Positions 1-7,910 of a stretch of DNA of 64,000 bases are shown here, one piece after another. The translations under genes and the position numbers were made by a program. The notes under the pieces were generated by a model. The model was not told where the DNA came from. It did not search any database and saw only the letters and a program-made list of their open reading frames with translations. Numbering within the stretch: the first letter of the stretch is position 1; the number at the start of each line of letters is the position of its first letter. Where the stretch lies: contig JAEXTV010000023.1 in assembly GCA_023406895.1 (NCBI GenBank), positions 124,001-188,000 of the forward strand, read 5' to 3'. This DNA comes from Bacillota bacterium (GTDB taxonomy: Bacteria > Bacillota > Clostridia > Christensenellales > SZUA-584).

Positions 1-1
1 G

Positions 2-883
2 TTCGGCGGTGTTGCCGCAGGCACCTATACCGCAACCGTGCGCGACCCCTATGTGCCGGAGAATATCGCCACCTGCAGCGTGTCGATCGACCAGCCGAAG
101 TACATGGGCAGCGTTCCGGCCAAAAAAATAGCGTCCAAAGTGAACGCGGGCAACGCGTTGACCATCGTTCCCCCCGCACCCCCCAAGGGATACACCGTTC
201 AATCGGTCACGTACTCGTCGAGCAATCCCGCCATTGCGTCTGTGGATGCGGGCGGCAACGTGACGTTCCTTGCGGGCGGCAAGGTGACGATCATCACGAA
301 GATCGTATCGCAGACGGTGGACAAGAAGGGTAAGGTCAAGACAAAAACCACCACGGTGAAAAAGTCGATCACCGTCCGTCAGCCGGTTGCGTCGATATCG
401 CTGAACATGACCAATACCACCATCGCGCGGACGCAGAAGGTGAAGCTGGGCACAGCCATTGCGCCGGGCACCGCGAGCAACAAAAAGCTCAAATGGACAT
501 CGAGCAACCCCAAGGTGGCGGCGGTTTCCAGCTCGGGCGTCGTCACGGGCAAAGCGGGCGGCACAGCGGTGATCACCTGCACGGCGACGGACGGCAGCGG
601 CAAATCGGCGAGCTGCACCGTCAACGTCACGCCGATTTATCCGACGGGTATCAAGCTCTCGAAGGCGGCGCTGACGCTGAAAACAGGCAAAACGGGCTCG
701 CTGAAAGCGACGATCGCCCCCAAGAATACTGACTTTAAAACGGTGACGTGGGCGAGCAGCAATCCGGGCGTCGTCACGGTGGACGCGAAGGGCAAGCTTA
801 AGGCCGTCGCACCGGGCACAGCCGTGATCACGGCAACCACGAGCAGCGGCCAATCCGCATCGTGCACAGTGACGGTGCAATAA
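2..883 (+). CDS. Surface protein with Big-2 (bacterial Ig-like) repeats, 3' part only
   Basis: The reading frame is open from base 2, so the gene begins before the window; the GTG at 38 is an internal codon, not a start. The visible 294 codons hold three Ig-like group 2 repeats, each about 80 residues, with the typical pattern of SSNP, a V-x-V/S-x-G turn, a GxxxGTAVIT strand and a final CTVxV strand. Big-2 repeats are known as stalk or adhesion modules of secreted or cell-surface proteins. No sorting motif or transmembrane segment follows the last repeat; the protein ends right after it, so any catalytic or anchoring part must lie upstream. A strong hairpin terminator follows 26 bases after the stop. 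Domain identity is clear, overall function unknown. Confidence 0.85.
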   Translation, partial: FGGVAAGTYTATVRDPYVPENIATCSVSIDQPKYMGSVPAKKIASKVNAGNALTIVPPAPPKGYTVQSVTYSSSNPAIASVDAGGNVTFLAGGKVTIITKIVSQTVDKKGKVKTKTTTVKKSITVRQPVASISLNMTNTTIARTQKVKLGTAIAPGTASNKKLKWTSSNPKVAAVSSSGVVTGKAGGTAVITCTATDGSGKSASCTVNVTPIYPTGIKLSKAALTLKTGKTGSLKATIAPKNTDFKTVTWASSNPGVVTVDAKGKLKAVAPGTAVITATTSSGQSASCTVTVQ

Positions 884-908
884 CGCCAAACAGCAAAGCC
901 ATATGAAG

Positions 909-946
909 AAGCGCCTGACCGATTCAATCGGCAGGCGCTTTTATTT
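909..946 (+). terminator. Rho-independent terminator
   Basis: The arms GCGCCTG and CAGGCGC (911-917, 931-938 region) with a second inner pair CCGATT/AATCGG form a long stem, followed by TTTTATTTTG. It lies just after the Big-2 gene stop. Confidence 0.85.
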
Positions 947-1079
947 TGCGGAACAATTCATCCGGTGAAGATATGTGCAGCTTTTTTAATAGTATATCGT
1001 GTATCTGAAAAAGCCTTCTCATCGTAGAGAAGGTAGTAAGCAGTACCGAATGAGGCGATAAGCGAAAGCAGATCATACA

Positions 1080-1135
1080 ACCACCTCATCAGTCGCCTGT
1101 CGGCGCCAGCTTCTGCGAGGAGAAGCCTTAAAAAA
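1080..1135. repeat. Degenerate intergenic palindromic repeat
   Basis: In reverse complement this reads GGCTTCTCCTCGCAGAAGC...GGCGCCGACAGGCGAC..GATGAGG, matching in order the GGCTCCCTC..GAGGGAGC, GTCACC..GGTGAC and GAGGGAGG blocks of the copy at 39748-39791. The rest of the 884-1311 gap holds only this repeat and the two terminators. Confidence 0.5.
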
Positions 1136-1239
1136 TGCGCTTAACAAAAATTCGGCCCAAGGACAGCCAGTTAAAGCCGCTGCGGCTGCCGACCGCTGAA
1201 TGCCTTAAGACGATATCGGTGATAATGGCTTTGCCCTCT

Positions 1240-1280
1240 TAAGAAAATCCCCCGAACTTCAGTTGAAGCCACCGGGGGAT
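1240..1280 (-). terminator. Terminator of the cohesin/dockerin operon
   Basis: Arms ATCCCCCG (1247-1254) and CGGGGGAT (1273-1280) enclose a second small hairpin CTTCA/TGAAG. Read on the minus strand, the stem is followed by TTTTCTT. It lies about 30 bases beyond the stop of the cohesin-like gene. Confidence 0.75.
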
Positions 1281-1311
1281 GTTGATGTTCTCAGAATATT
1301 TGGATAGAGGC

Positions 1312-2550
1312 TTAAACGCGATGATCTGTTTCATCTTCCTTTTTCGGTGCCGCGTCATTGCGCTTTTCCCACCGGGCCGCGCGGCGTTTGCTGCGCGACT
1401 TTTTCGATGTATACAACACCGCAAGCACAATCACCGCCGCAGCCAGCACGGCACATGCCCCGCACAGCGCGTAAAAGAGAGTTTGATCAATCGCGAATCC
1501 GCCGATGTCAGCCGGTGCCGAAACGGGTGCCGATGATGGCTCCGCGGAAGGCTGTGCAGTCGGCTGCGCCGGTGCCGATAAAGCCGCTCCCTTGTACCGC
1601 TGCAGCGATTCATCCTCGGTGCTGAACAGATAGAACCCCTTTTCGCCCGCCGCGTTGCGCACATAAACGAGGTAAACGGTGCCGTCGGAGCCCTTTTGTG
1701 TCCACGCGGGCATCTGCTTCTCTTTCCAGGTCAGCGTGGTTTCTTCAAACCCTTCGGGCACTGCGATGCCCTCCTCCGGCTTTACGATCGTATAGCTTGC
1801 GGATACCGACAGCAGCGTGTAATACGGGAAAAGCGTATTCTTTTCCTCGTTGTAGATATAATAGCCCGCGTTCTCCCCCGTCTCTTCCGAGAGATACAGC
1901 AGCGTTAAATCCTCGCTGTCTGGAATGGCTGCGCCGCCCACGAATTCGCCTTTGTACGTGACCTGCTTATCCACATACCCGGACGGCAGCGTCAGGCTGC
2001 TGAGTGAGCGCCAGATGTACATCTGAGCTGCGGCGCCTTCCACGTTTTCGGCGGCGACACCCGTTTGCGCGAGGTTGACCGGCGGCACGCTCGGCTCGGT
2101 ACCGGGCGCGGCCGCATCCGCCGCGGCCACCGTGATGCTGACGCCCGCCTCCGCCGTTTCAAGCACCTGCTCGTCGTAGCTGAGCACGCTGTCCATCGAC
2201 ACGTTCACAACCGCTTCGCCCTGGCCGATGGCCGCAAATTTGATGACCGCCGTCAGTGACGACGCACCGCCCTCCTGCGCCGCCACCATGTTGATCGATC
2301 CGTCCGACGCGCCGCCGTTGCTGCTGACATACGTCAGCAGAGCCGGGTCGTATGTGAAAGAGCCGTCCGCGACGGCGATATGCTCGGCGGACACAACGAC
2401 GGTGACTGTCACCGTATCACCCACCTTCACCGAGGTGGCATCCGCTTTCACGGAGATATCGGTTGCCAGGGCGACAACCGGAAAGATAAGCATCAGTATC
2501 AGCGCCGGTATCAGCGCGGTGATTCTTTTTATTGTCTGTTTTGTTTTCAT
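1312..2550 (-). CDS. Membrane-anchored cohesin-domain protein
   Basis: A 412-residue exported protein. Residues 1-29 form a signal peptide ending near ALA. Residues about 31-150 look like a cohesin-type domain: a VKVGDTVTVTV opening strand, an AVADGSFTYDPALLTYVS stretch and a GQGEAVVNV strand. A middle region of about 180 residues has no recognised fold. A proline/serine/alanine linker (about 330-355) leads to one transmembrane helix (about 363-387) and a basic cytoplasmic tail. The start ATG overlaps the stop of the upstream SpoIID-like gene by one base (ATGA), so the pair is translationally coupled. Because the upstream protein ends in a dockerin, a plausible role is to hold that protein at the membrane through a cohesin-dockerin contact. 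The cohesin call is by pattern and could be a related Big/CARDB fold. Confidence 0.75.
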   Translation of the reverse strand: MKTKQTIKRITALIPALILMLIFPVVALATDISVKADATSVKVGDTVTVTVVVSAEHIAVADGSFTYDPALLTYVSSNGGASDGSINMVAAQEGGASSLTAVIKFAAIGQGEAVVNVSMDSVLSYDEQVLETAEAGVSITVAAADAAAPGTEPSVPPVNLAQTGVAAENVEGAAAQMYIWRSLSSLTLPSGYVDKQVTYKGEFVGGAAIPDSEDLTLLYLSEETGENAGYYIYNEEKNTLFPYYTLLSVSASYTIVKPEEGIAVPEGFEETTLTWKEKQMPAWTQKGSDGTVYLVYVRNAAGEKGFYLFSTEDESLQRYKGAALSAPAQPTAQPSAEPSSAPVSAPADIGGFAIDQTLFYALCGACAVLAAAVIVLAVLYTSKKSRSKRRAARWEKRNDAAPKKEDETDHRV

Positions 2551-4307
2551 CAGACACCCCCTGTTTGTTCGATTGAAAGCGCGCCGTGAATGTGTTTGAG
2601 CAGGCGCAGCACATCTAGGCTGTCCGCCGTGCCGTCGTGGTTCACATCCGCCGCTTCAAGATAGATGCCCGCCAGCTTGCCTGTGTTCAGCAGGTGCTGC
2701 CGCAGCGCATCGAGGTCGCTCTGGCCGATACTGCCGTCGCCGTTTACATCGCCGTAAAGCACCACCGGAAGATCGAAATACGAGGTGCCGTCGCCGTACA
2801 CCGTGCGGACAAAATCGCCCGTCGCGACATCGCCCTCCGTTTGTTCCGCGCCGGACGACGAAATCACGCTGATGCTGCCGCCTTCCGACGAGAGCCTTGA
2901 AAGCAGCTCGCTTGGCGTGGTGCCCGGCTTGATGCCGCAGATGCCCGACTCCGCCACGGCGTATTTGTCGCTCGAGAGCTTAGGGGCTGTGGCGTAGCTG
3001 CCGATGGTGCACAGCAGCGTATCCGCGTAATAAAAGCTCAGTATATCGGCGTGGCTTTGGCCGTCGGTGGCGCGCTGCTGAGCGCCGCGCTGACTGAGGC
3101 CGATGCCGTGCCCGTAGCGGCGGTTGGTGAGAAACCAGCCGTCGTAGTCTGTGCCGTTTTTATCGGTGAACACGCCCGGCTCGGCCCCGCGCATGCGAAG
3201 CGAGTACTTGGTCGTGTTGAAAATGCCGATCGGGTGCTCGTCCGTCTTCACGAGGTCATTGAGCGACAGCGTGACCACGAGCTGGCCGGTTTTGCCGTCC
3301 GCGCGCGTGACCATCAGCGTGACGTCCGCTTTGGTATACATGCGGCTCGGCGGGTTGAACTTGGCAGTGTGGGCTTTGATGCGCACGGTGGAAACGAGCG
3401 TGACCGGTTCGCCCGCGGCCGCGTCCGCGCCCTGCTGCAGCATGGTCAGCACCATCGGGTCCATCAGCGGCAGTGTCTGCTTATGGAATTCGGTGGGAAC
3501 GAAGCTTTTTTCCACGAGGCTGTTTGGGTTTTGTACGTCATAGATGTCGTCGCGCTGCACGTAATACGGCAAGTCGTTGGCCCACACGTTGCCTGTGAGC
3601 TCGGTCTGCCCGCCGTTGCTGGCGGAGTAATACGCCTGTATGATATCGCCGTTGTAGGTGAGTATCTGCCCCGCCGTGTCGTCCACGGCGGCGATGGCGC
3701 GCGTGTAGACGCTCGCATAGCCGTGGTACACCTGATCCTCCGAGGTATCGAGGATCTCATAGGCGCGGCTGCGGTATTTGGAACAGTTGGCCACCGCGTA
3801 GCCGCGCGCGCAGACGGCCTGCGCCTTGAGTGACTCGGACGGGAAGGTGTTGCTCATTTCGTGCGGCACCACGCCGTAAAGATAGTGCTCGATGGGCAGC
3901 GTGTTGATGGCGCGGATGCTGCCTTCGAAGACGTCGAAGCCCATGTTGCCAAGGTAGGTGCAGGTGCCGTATTTATCGTTCTTTAAGCGGATATAGGCGG
4001 AGGTGCCGTTGTAATCGCCGCTCATCAGCGTGATGGACGAGGCGGTGAAGGTTTTACCGTTTGAGGTGAGGACGGGTCGGCTGCCCGTCATGGTGATGGT
4101 CATTTCGTCGCTGGACAGCTCAAAGGAAGGGTCTTCCTTGAGGGTATAGCTGCCGATGGCCTCGAACTCCACGGTGGTGCCGCTGACGGAAAGAAGAACG
4201 CGGATGTCTGAGTGGAAGGCGGCGGCATGGGCGCAGGGCACGGCGCTGAACACAAGAATCAGCGCGAGCAGCAGAGAGATGAGAAATGGCTTTTTGTTAT
4301 GTTTCAT
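2550..4307 (-). CDS. SpoIID/LytB-domain protein with C-terminal dockerin
   Basis: A 585-residue secreted protein with a signal peptide (residues 1-29, AHAAA cleavage). The SpoIID/LytB domain is shown by IEHYLYGVVPHEM and the ESLKAQAVCARGYAV helix, followed by GQILTYNGDIIQAYYSASNG and, later, GHGIGLSQRGAQ. SpoIID is a peptidoglycan lytic transglycosylase in engulfment, and LytB an amidase enhancer, so a cell-wall role is expected. The C-terminal 65 residues form a type I dockerin with two calcium-loop repeats, GDVNGDGSIGQSDLD and DVNHDGTADSLDVLR. The combination with the adjacent cohesin protein is unusual for this family. It is the first gene of the two-gene operon and has a near-consensus promoter upstream. 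Confidence 0.88.
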   Translation of the reverse strand: MKHNKKPFLISLLLALILVFSAVPCAHAAAFHSDIRVLLSVSGTTVEFEAIGSYTLKEDPSFELSSDEMTITMTGSRPVLTSNGKTFTASSITLMSGDYNGTSAYIRLKNDKYGTCTYLGNMGFDVFEGSIRAINTLPIEHYLYGVVPHEMSNTFPSESLKAQAVCARGYAVANCSKYRSRAYEILDTSEDQVYHGYASVYTRAIAAVDDTAGQILTYNGDIIQAYYSASNGGQTELTGNVWANDLPYYVQRDDIYDVQNPNSLVEKSFVPTEFHKQTLPLMDPMVLTMLQQGADAAAGEPVTLVSTVRIKAHTAKFNPPSRMYTKADVTLMVTRADGKTGQLVVTLSLNDLVKTDEHPIGIFNTTKYSLRMRGAEPGVFTDKNGTDYDGWFLTNRRYGHGIGLSQRGAQQRATDGQSHADILSFYYADTLLCTIGSYATAPKLSSDKYAVAESGICGIKPGTTPSELLSRLSSEGGSISVISSSGAEQTEGDVATGDFVRTVYGDGTSYFDLPVVLYGDVNGDGSIGQSDLDALRQHLLNTGKLAGIYLEAADVNHDGTADSLDVLRLLKHIHGALSIEQTGGV

Positions 4308-4356
4308 AGTGTTTCACCATAAACCGACAGTTTATACTACGATTCGTCATAACATA

Positions 4357-4385
4357 ATCATACAGTTTGTCCATGGGTTAGTCAA
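4357..4385 (-). promoter_or_regulatory. Sigma-A promoter of the spoIID-like operon
   Basis: Minus strand TTGACT (complement of 4380-4385), a 17-base spacer and TATGAT (4357-4362). It lies 50 bases upstream of the start codon. The rest of the 4308-4652 gap has no recognised gene; composition turns AT-rich from about 4430. Confidence 0.75.
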
Positions 4386-4652
4386 GGCAACGGGGAGGTT
4401 GGGGGCAACTTTTACAATTGGGCGGATGAGAGCAATTTTTTTTGAGGCAATAACTAGCGCTGACTACGGAACTATGGGCGCTGTACCTTTTTATGCTAAA
4501 TATGAAGGAATTTGCGGAAAAAGGGCGAATAATGAAAGCAGTATGGGTTACAATCAGTCTACTGTGTTGGCCTAGAAATTAAACATCTCACTACCTTTGT
4601 TATGTAATTTAGAACAGAAAGAAAACAGAATCCTATAATAAGGAGAGAGTAA

Positions 4653-7600
4653 ATGTCAAAAATTAAAGTTGCCTTTGCACAGATTGATTTCAAACCTGCC
4701 TTAATATATAACCAAATTGACTTATTAGTTGAACCTAGTGGTGATGAGACCACGACAATATCGCAATTAACTTTTCCAGGGAGTACTGAGTTAAAAAATA
4801 ATTTAAAAGAAGGATATTTTAATTGGATAAAATTAAAAATACTTGCAATTGTTAAGAAAGCAATTGATATTGGCATTAACATTTTAGTTTTCCCCGAGTA
4901 TTCTATTCCAGCAGAAATATTAAATGAATTGGCCGTTAAACTTAACGATACCAAATTAATCATAATTGCAGGCACACATATAGTAAAAAATACACTTAGT
5001 AATCCGCCGAAAAACTATCCGGATACTAAAAGCATAATAGGTTGTGCCATGTGTCCAATAATAACTTATAAAGGCGTCAGTGGGTATACATTAAAAACTC
5101 ATAGAGCAGCACAGGAGATAAACAGTATTTGTACTCCGAAACATCCTATACCAAACATTTTTGATATGGGAGATTTCGATATGCAGATAAAAATATGCAT
5201 TGACGCTATAACGGTAGATCAAGATTTAAAATTCACAGACAGAAAAGGGCTAATTGTCATTCCATCATATTCGCAAAATGTAGAGCCTTTTAAAGCCTTG
5301 GCAATATTGGCCAAGTATAATGAAATACCTGTGATTTATGCCAACTGCGCTAGTGCTGGCGGATCAATTATCTCTGGTGCCTTCTCCAAGTACGGAAATC
5401 ATTGGTTTACTGAAGGTACAACTACGAAGCCTGTGATTAAGGATATAGAATGCATGGTATCTGTTAATCTAAATTTAGATAATACTGCACAGTTAGTTGG
5501 AACAGTAAACACTGAAGAAATTATTAATGTCGATAGAGTTATTAATATTTTTTATAACATGGACGAAAAGCATAAAACTATTATCCAATTAATTGATGAG
5601 TATTTAGCTAAATTCCCTAATATGGATATACTTAATATACCGGATATGGGCAATTCATTATTAGGATTAAAACTTCATTTTTTACATATTCAAAAAGATA
5701 ATGGTTTAATTAGTAAAGCTAGCGTTGAGGAAACTTTAGATTATATAAAAATTAACTCTATTTCTTTTAGCCAATTTGTTGTTGACCAAAGCAATTCAGC
5801 TTTCAATTATTTGTCATCAAATATTGCTTATTCAAAAACAGATAATGAATTTTTAAAAAACTTAGGAGCAATAATAAAAAAGATTTCTCCGCAAGATTCA
5901 CAAGACGAAGGTATATTCGAAGATGACAACTTGTTTTATGGTCGAGATAATGATGTCGCCAGTTTAAGTGATTTTTTTAACAATGAAAACAATGTTTATC
6001 TTATTTATGGACTGCGAGGCTTAGGAAAAACCAAATTAATAAAAAACATAAGTACCAAAGTTCTTCCCTCACCATCGCCTTGGATTCTTAAAAAAATGGA
6101 AATTAGCAAGGGTATTGGTTATGATTATCTTTTAGATCAATTTATGTACATGCTTAATTTGCCTGATATTGAGCGAAAAGATAAATCGTTAGAAACTATA
6201 GTTTGTGAAATCTTTGATATACTGGAGAATCAAGTACCCACCTCGATAATAATTGAAGATATACATCACTGTACTCAATTTAATGGTGAGTTCTTTGATA
6301 CCAAAATAAGAGAATTTATGATTTGGTTAATCAGAAATGTACAAAAATCAAAAAAAGTCAAATTAATAATGACAAGTAATCGCAGAATAGGTGATTTTGA
6401 TCAACTTATATATAACCCTATAGATATTTCACGTTTAAAAGATGGGGATGTTAGATCTATAATAAATTATTGTTATCGTAAAATTAACAATACGACAAAA
6501 GTAATAGAAATTAATGATAATATTATAAATATAATTTATGGCAATCCACTTGCTGCAATATTGGTTTCTCAATTAATTGACAATGATAAATTGCAAGAGT
6601 TTGGAACAAAAAGTGACATCTTTTTAAGATATAAAGAACAATTAATTAAAAATTTACTTGGAGAAATAGAATTATCTGACGAAGAAAAACTTGTAATGAA
6701 AATATTGTCCGTTTCTAAAACACCCGTAGAGATCGATTTCATAGAAAAAAACTATTCTTATCTTATCCCAACAATCGATGCATTAGTTAATAGACTGTTA
6801 ATAGAAAAAGACGAAACATATATCAAGATGCATCCATTATTTCAAGAATACTACTATGATTCTTTAACTTTAAAAGATCGTTCAGATCATCATAAGAAGT
6901 TAGCCACTTACTATGAAAAAATATATCTAAAACAAAGAGCAAAAAAAGTCAATCCATTATTACTTTCAAATATTGTTTTCCATTATGCTGGTAGTCTTAA
7001 ACTTGATAAGGTACATGAATATAAGGCAAAATATATTGATGAGCTAGGGCCAATAGCAGATCGCTTATATAAAGATAAGAATTATCAAGATGCAGTTAAT
7101 TATTACCGATTAATTTTCGATACTATTGGAAAACAGCGAACGGATGTATTAATTAAGATGGCAAAATGTTATGTCTGTTGTAGCGAAATTGATAACGCCG
7201 AAAAGTTTTTTAAATTAGCTATTATGCAAAATCCACGTGGAGCTTATTTATGGGCTCAATTCGCAATAGCTTTAGCTTGTAAGAATAATTATTTATCGAA
7301 AGCAAAAGAATATTCAGATGAAGCGGAAAGAATATATAGAAAATACGGAAATACTTTGCGTTGGGAACTTGCAAAAATAAAATTCGCTCAAGCACGTGCT
7401 TGGCGTTTTGACAACCCAGAAAAAGCAGCCATTTTATTCGATGAAGCTGTTACATTGGATCCAACAAATTGCTATTATCTTTGCATGTATGCAACTTATT
7501 TATTTCATATGTCAGACAGTCCCAAGGCTAAATCAATATTTGATAAAGCTAACGATATTAACCCAGATGACCCACATGTTATTAGATTAAAATTAAAATT

Positions 7601-7685
7601 CGGAGTGGACGAATGTGATGAAAAAGAATTAATTAATGAAGAATATGATGAGGAAACCGATGATGACGTCAATTTTGCTGGTTAA
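4653..7685 (+). CDS. Nitrilase-like / STAND NTPase / TPR fusion protein, putative conflict-system protein
   Basis: A single 1010-residue protein. Residues 1-300 resemble a CN-hydrolase (nitrilase) domain with all three catalytic residues in expected contexts: Glu82 (FPEY), Lys148 (TLKTHR), Cys182 (KICIDA). A YGRDND entry motif (429-434) opens a STAND-type P-loop NTPase: Walker A GLRGLGKTK (453-461), Walker B SIIIEDIHH (531-539), sensor-like LIMTSNRR (571-578), GNPLA motif (630-634), then a winged-helix segment ending in MHPLFQEYY. Residues about 800-975 are TPR-like repeats, with an acidic tail. The start follows AGGAGAG. The gene is much more AT-rich than its neighbours and stands alone, both suggesting transfer. 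STAND proteins with an N-terminal effector and C-terminal repeats often sense phage or stress; that role here is inference. An ordinary metabolic amidase would not carry the NTPase. Confidence 0.8.
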   Translation: MSKIKVAFAQIDFKPALIYNQIDLLVEPSGDETTTISQLTFPGSTELKNNLKEGYFNWIKLKILAIVKKAIDIGINILVFPEYSIPAEILNELAVKLNDTKLIIIAGTHIVKNTLSNPPKNYPDTKSIIGCAMCPIITYKGVSGYTLKTHRAAQEINSICTPKHPIPNIFDMGDFDMQIKICIDAITVDQDLKFTDRKGLIVIPSYSQNVEPFKALAILAKYNEIPVIYANCASAGGSIISGAFSKYGNHWFTEGTTTKPVIKDIECMVSVNLNLDNTAQLVGTVNTEEIINVDRVINIFYNMDEKHKTIIQLIDEYLAKFPNMDILNIPDMGNSLLGLKLHFLHIQKDNGLISKASVEETLDYIKINSISFSQFVVDQSNSAFNYLSSNIAYSKTDNEFLKNLGAIIKKISPQDSQDEGIFEDDNLFYGRDNDVASLSDFFNNENNVYLIYGLRGLGKTKLIKNISTKVLPSPSPWILKKMEISKGIGYDYLLDQFMYMLNLPDIERKDKSLETIVCEIFDILENQVPTSIIIEDIHHCTQFNGEFFDTKIREFMIWLIRNVQKSKKVKLIMTSNRRIGDFDQLIYNPIDISRLKDGDVRSIINYCYRKINNTTKVIEINDNIINIIYGNPLAAILVSQLIDNDKLQEFGTKSDIFLRYKEQLIKNLLGEIELSDEEKLVMKILSVSKTPVEIDFIEKNYSYLIPTIDALVNRLLIEKDETYIKMHPLFQEYYYDSLTLKDRSDHHKKLATYYEKIYLKQRAKKVNPLLLSNIVFHYAGSLKLDKVHEYKAKYIDELGPIADRLYKDKNYQDAVNYYRLIFDTIGKQRTDVLIKMAKCYVCCSEIDNAEKFFKLAIMQNPRGAYLWAQFAIALACKNNYLSKAKEYSDEAERIYRKYGNTLRWELAKIKFAQARAWRFDNPEKAAILFDEAVTLDPTNCYYLCMYATYLFHMSDSPKAKSIFDKANDINPDDPHVIRLKLKFGVDECDEKELINEEYDEETDDDVNFAG

Positions 7686-7844
7686 AACTATATGGGGGTT
7701 CTTCGACCCGATTTAAGGGAATTATCTATATAATCACCCATACTCATAAAAATAGCGCCCCTTTGACGCTGTTCCTTTTCCAAGGCATTCTCCTCCCACC
7801 CCTGTATTTCAACCTCCCCCCGCATCCCGCCAAACCTGCCAGGT

Positions 7845-7880
7845 CAAAAAAACAGCAAGCCCCTTTTCAAGAGCTTGCCG
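7845..7880 (-). terminator. Terminator of the MFS gene
   Basis: On the minus strand GGCAAGC, loop, GCTTGC is followed by TGTTTTTTT. It lies 30 bases past the MFS stop. Confidence 0.8.
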
Positions 7881-7910
7881 CAATATCATATGACCTCAAT
7901 TTTTTAAGTA

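Noticed and set aside
4634..4639. TATAAT directly before the STAND gene
   Set aside because: A transcript from it would begin at the ribosome site, and the matching -35 position reads AGAACA; I do not call it a promoter.
4559..4975. 138-codon minus-strand frame
   Set aside because: Antisense to the start of the STAND gene, whose nitrilase motifs and ribosome site define the real frame.
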